Shown here piece after piece: positions 63,909 to 64,000 of a stretch of 64,000 nt of DNA (position 1 is the first letter of the stretch; every line of letters starts with the position of its first letter). Source of the DNA: Alphaproteobacteria bacterium. GTDB taxonomy: Bacteria > Pseudomonadota > Alphaproteobacteria > UBA7985 > JAUIBT01. The notes under the pieces were generated by a model. The model did not search any database and was not told the origin of the DNA. It was given only the letters and a program-made list of their open reading frames with translations. Position numbers and translations under genes: made by a program. The stretch lies in the NCBI GenBank assembly GCA_030428255.1, contig JAUIBT010000012.1, positions 43,366-107,365 on the forward strand, in the 5' to 3' direction.

Positions 63909-64000
63909 GCGGTGGCAAGTTTTTTGCTCTGGCGCTCTATGGCATCCACGCCAGGGCGCGCATTGGCTCTGATTTTCCTGTTTTGGGTGGTTGATTGGGC

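Overview
The window is a high-GC chromosomal segment whose gene content and local gene orders point to an alphaproteobacterium, probably Rhodospirillales-like. Supporting signs are a divergent pair of uracil-DNA glycosylase/lytic transglycosylase genes and ETF-QO/TPR/ispE genes, class II pyrC, several TRAP transporters, ETF-linked oxidation and abundant TAG stops. I recognise no rRNA, tRNA, IS element, phage or CRISPR array. All family assignments come from reading motifs, not from database searches.

Layout. (1) 1-7.8 kb is a surface-polysaccharide locus. The wbpA-wbpB-wbpD-wbpE type pathway makes a UDP-2,3-diacetamido-hexuronic acid, with a GT4 glycosyltransferase, an O-antigen ligase/polymerase-type membrane protein, galE and a gamma-glutamylcyclotransferase-like gene. 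(2) 8.1-21.5 kb holds a STAS-less SulP anion transporter and a complete glycogen operon, glgP-glgB-glgC-glgA-glgX-pgm. Its GlgA carries an unusual Lys/Ala-rich tail of about 155 residues. (3) 21.7-31.9 kb is mixed: SH3-domain secreted protein, DMT transporter, YgeA-like racemase, an XRE-repressor/membrane-protein pair, methyltransferase, amidohydrolase, a Cys-rich secreted orphan, a CoA-transferase/PLP-enzyme pair and moaB. (4) 31.9-42.9 kb is core genome: lytic transglycosylase, uracil-DNA glycosylase, ETF-QO, TPR protein, ispE, amt, yciI-like, pyrC and a cupredoxin. (5) 43.3-63.5 kb is a catabolic region. One block has a divergent RpiR regulator, an N-formylglutamate-amidohydrolase-like protein, a DctPQM TRAP transporter, a glutamine-synthetase-like ligase, an aldehyde dehydrogenase and an Fe-alcohol dehydrogenase. 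This combination suggests gamma-glutamylation-dependent breakdown of an amine or amino alcohol. A second block has a choline-sulfatase-like enzyme, a QueG/reductive-dehalogenase-like Fe-S protein, a FAD oxidoreductase, L-2-hydroxyglutarate oxidase, a TAXI-type TRAP transporter and a GntR regulator.

The most unusual non-coding signal is a set of short tandem repeats at gene borders. Several have a 13-nt period and contain CTAG, and at two convergent gene pairs they supply stop codons to genes on both strands. There is also an 8 x 21-bp minisatellite at 44.46-44.63 kb whose plus-strand frame reads as a YNPAWPG heptapeptide repeat. I did not find a clear, complete new defence or mobile system. 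The most system-like novelty is the putative gamma-glutamyl catabolic cluster.
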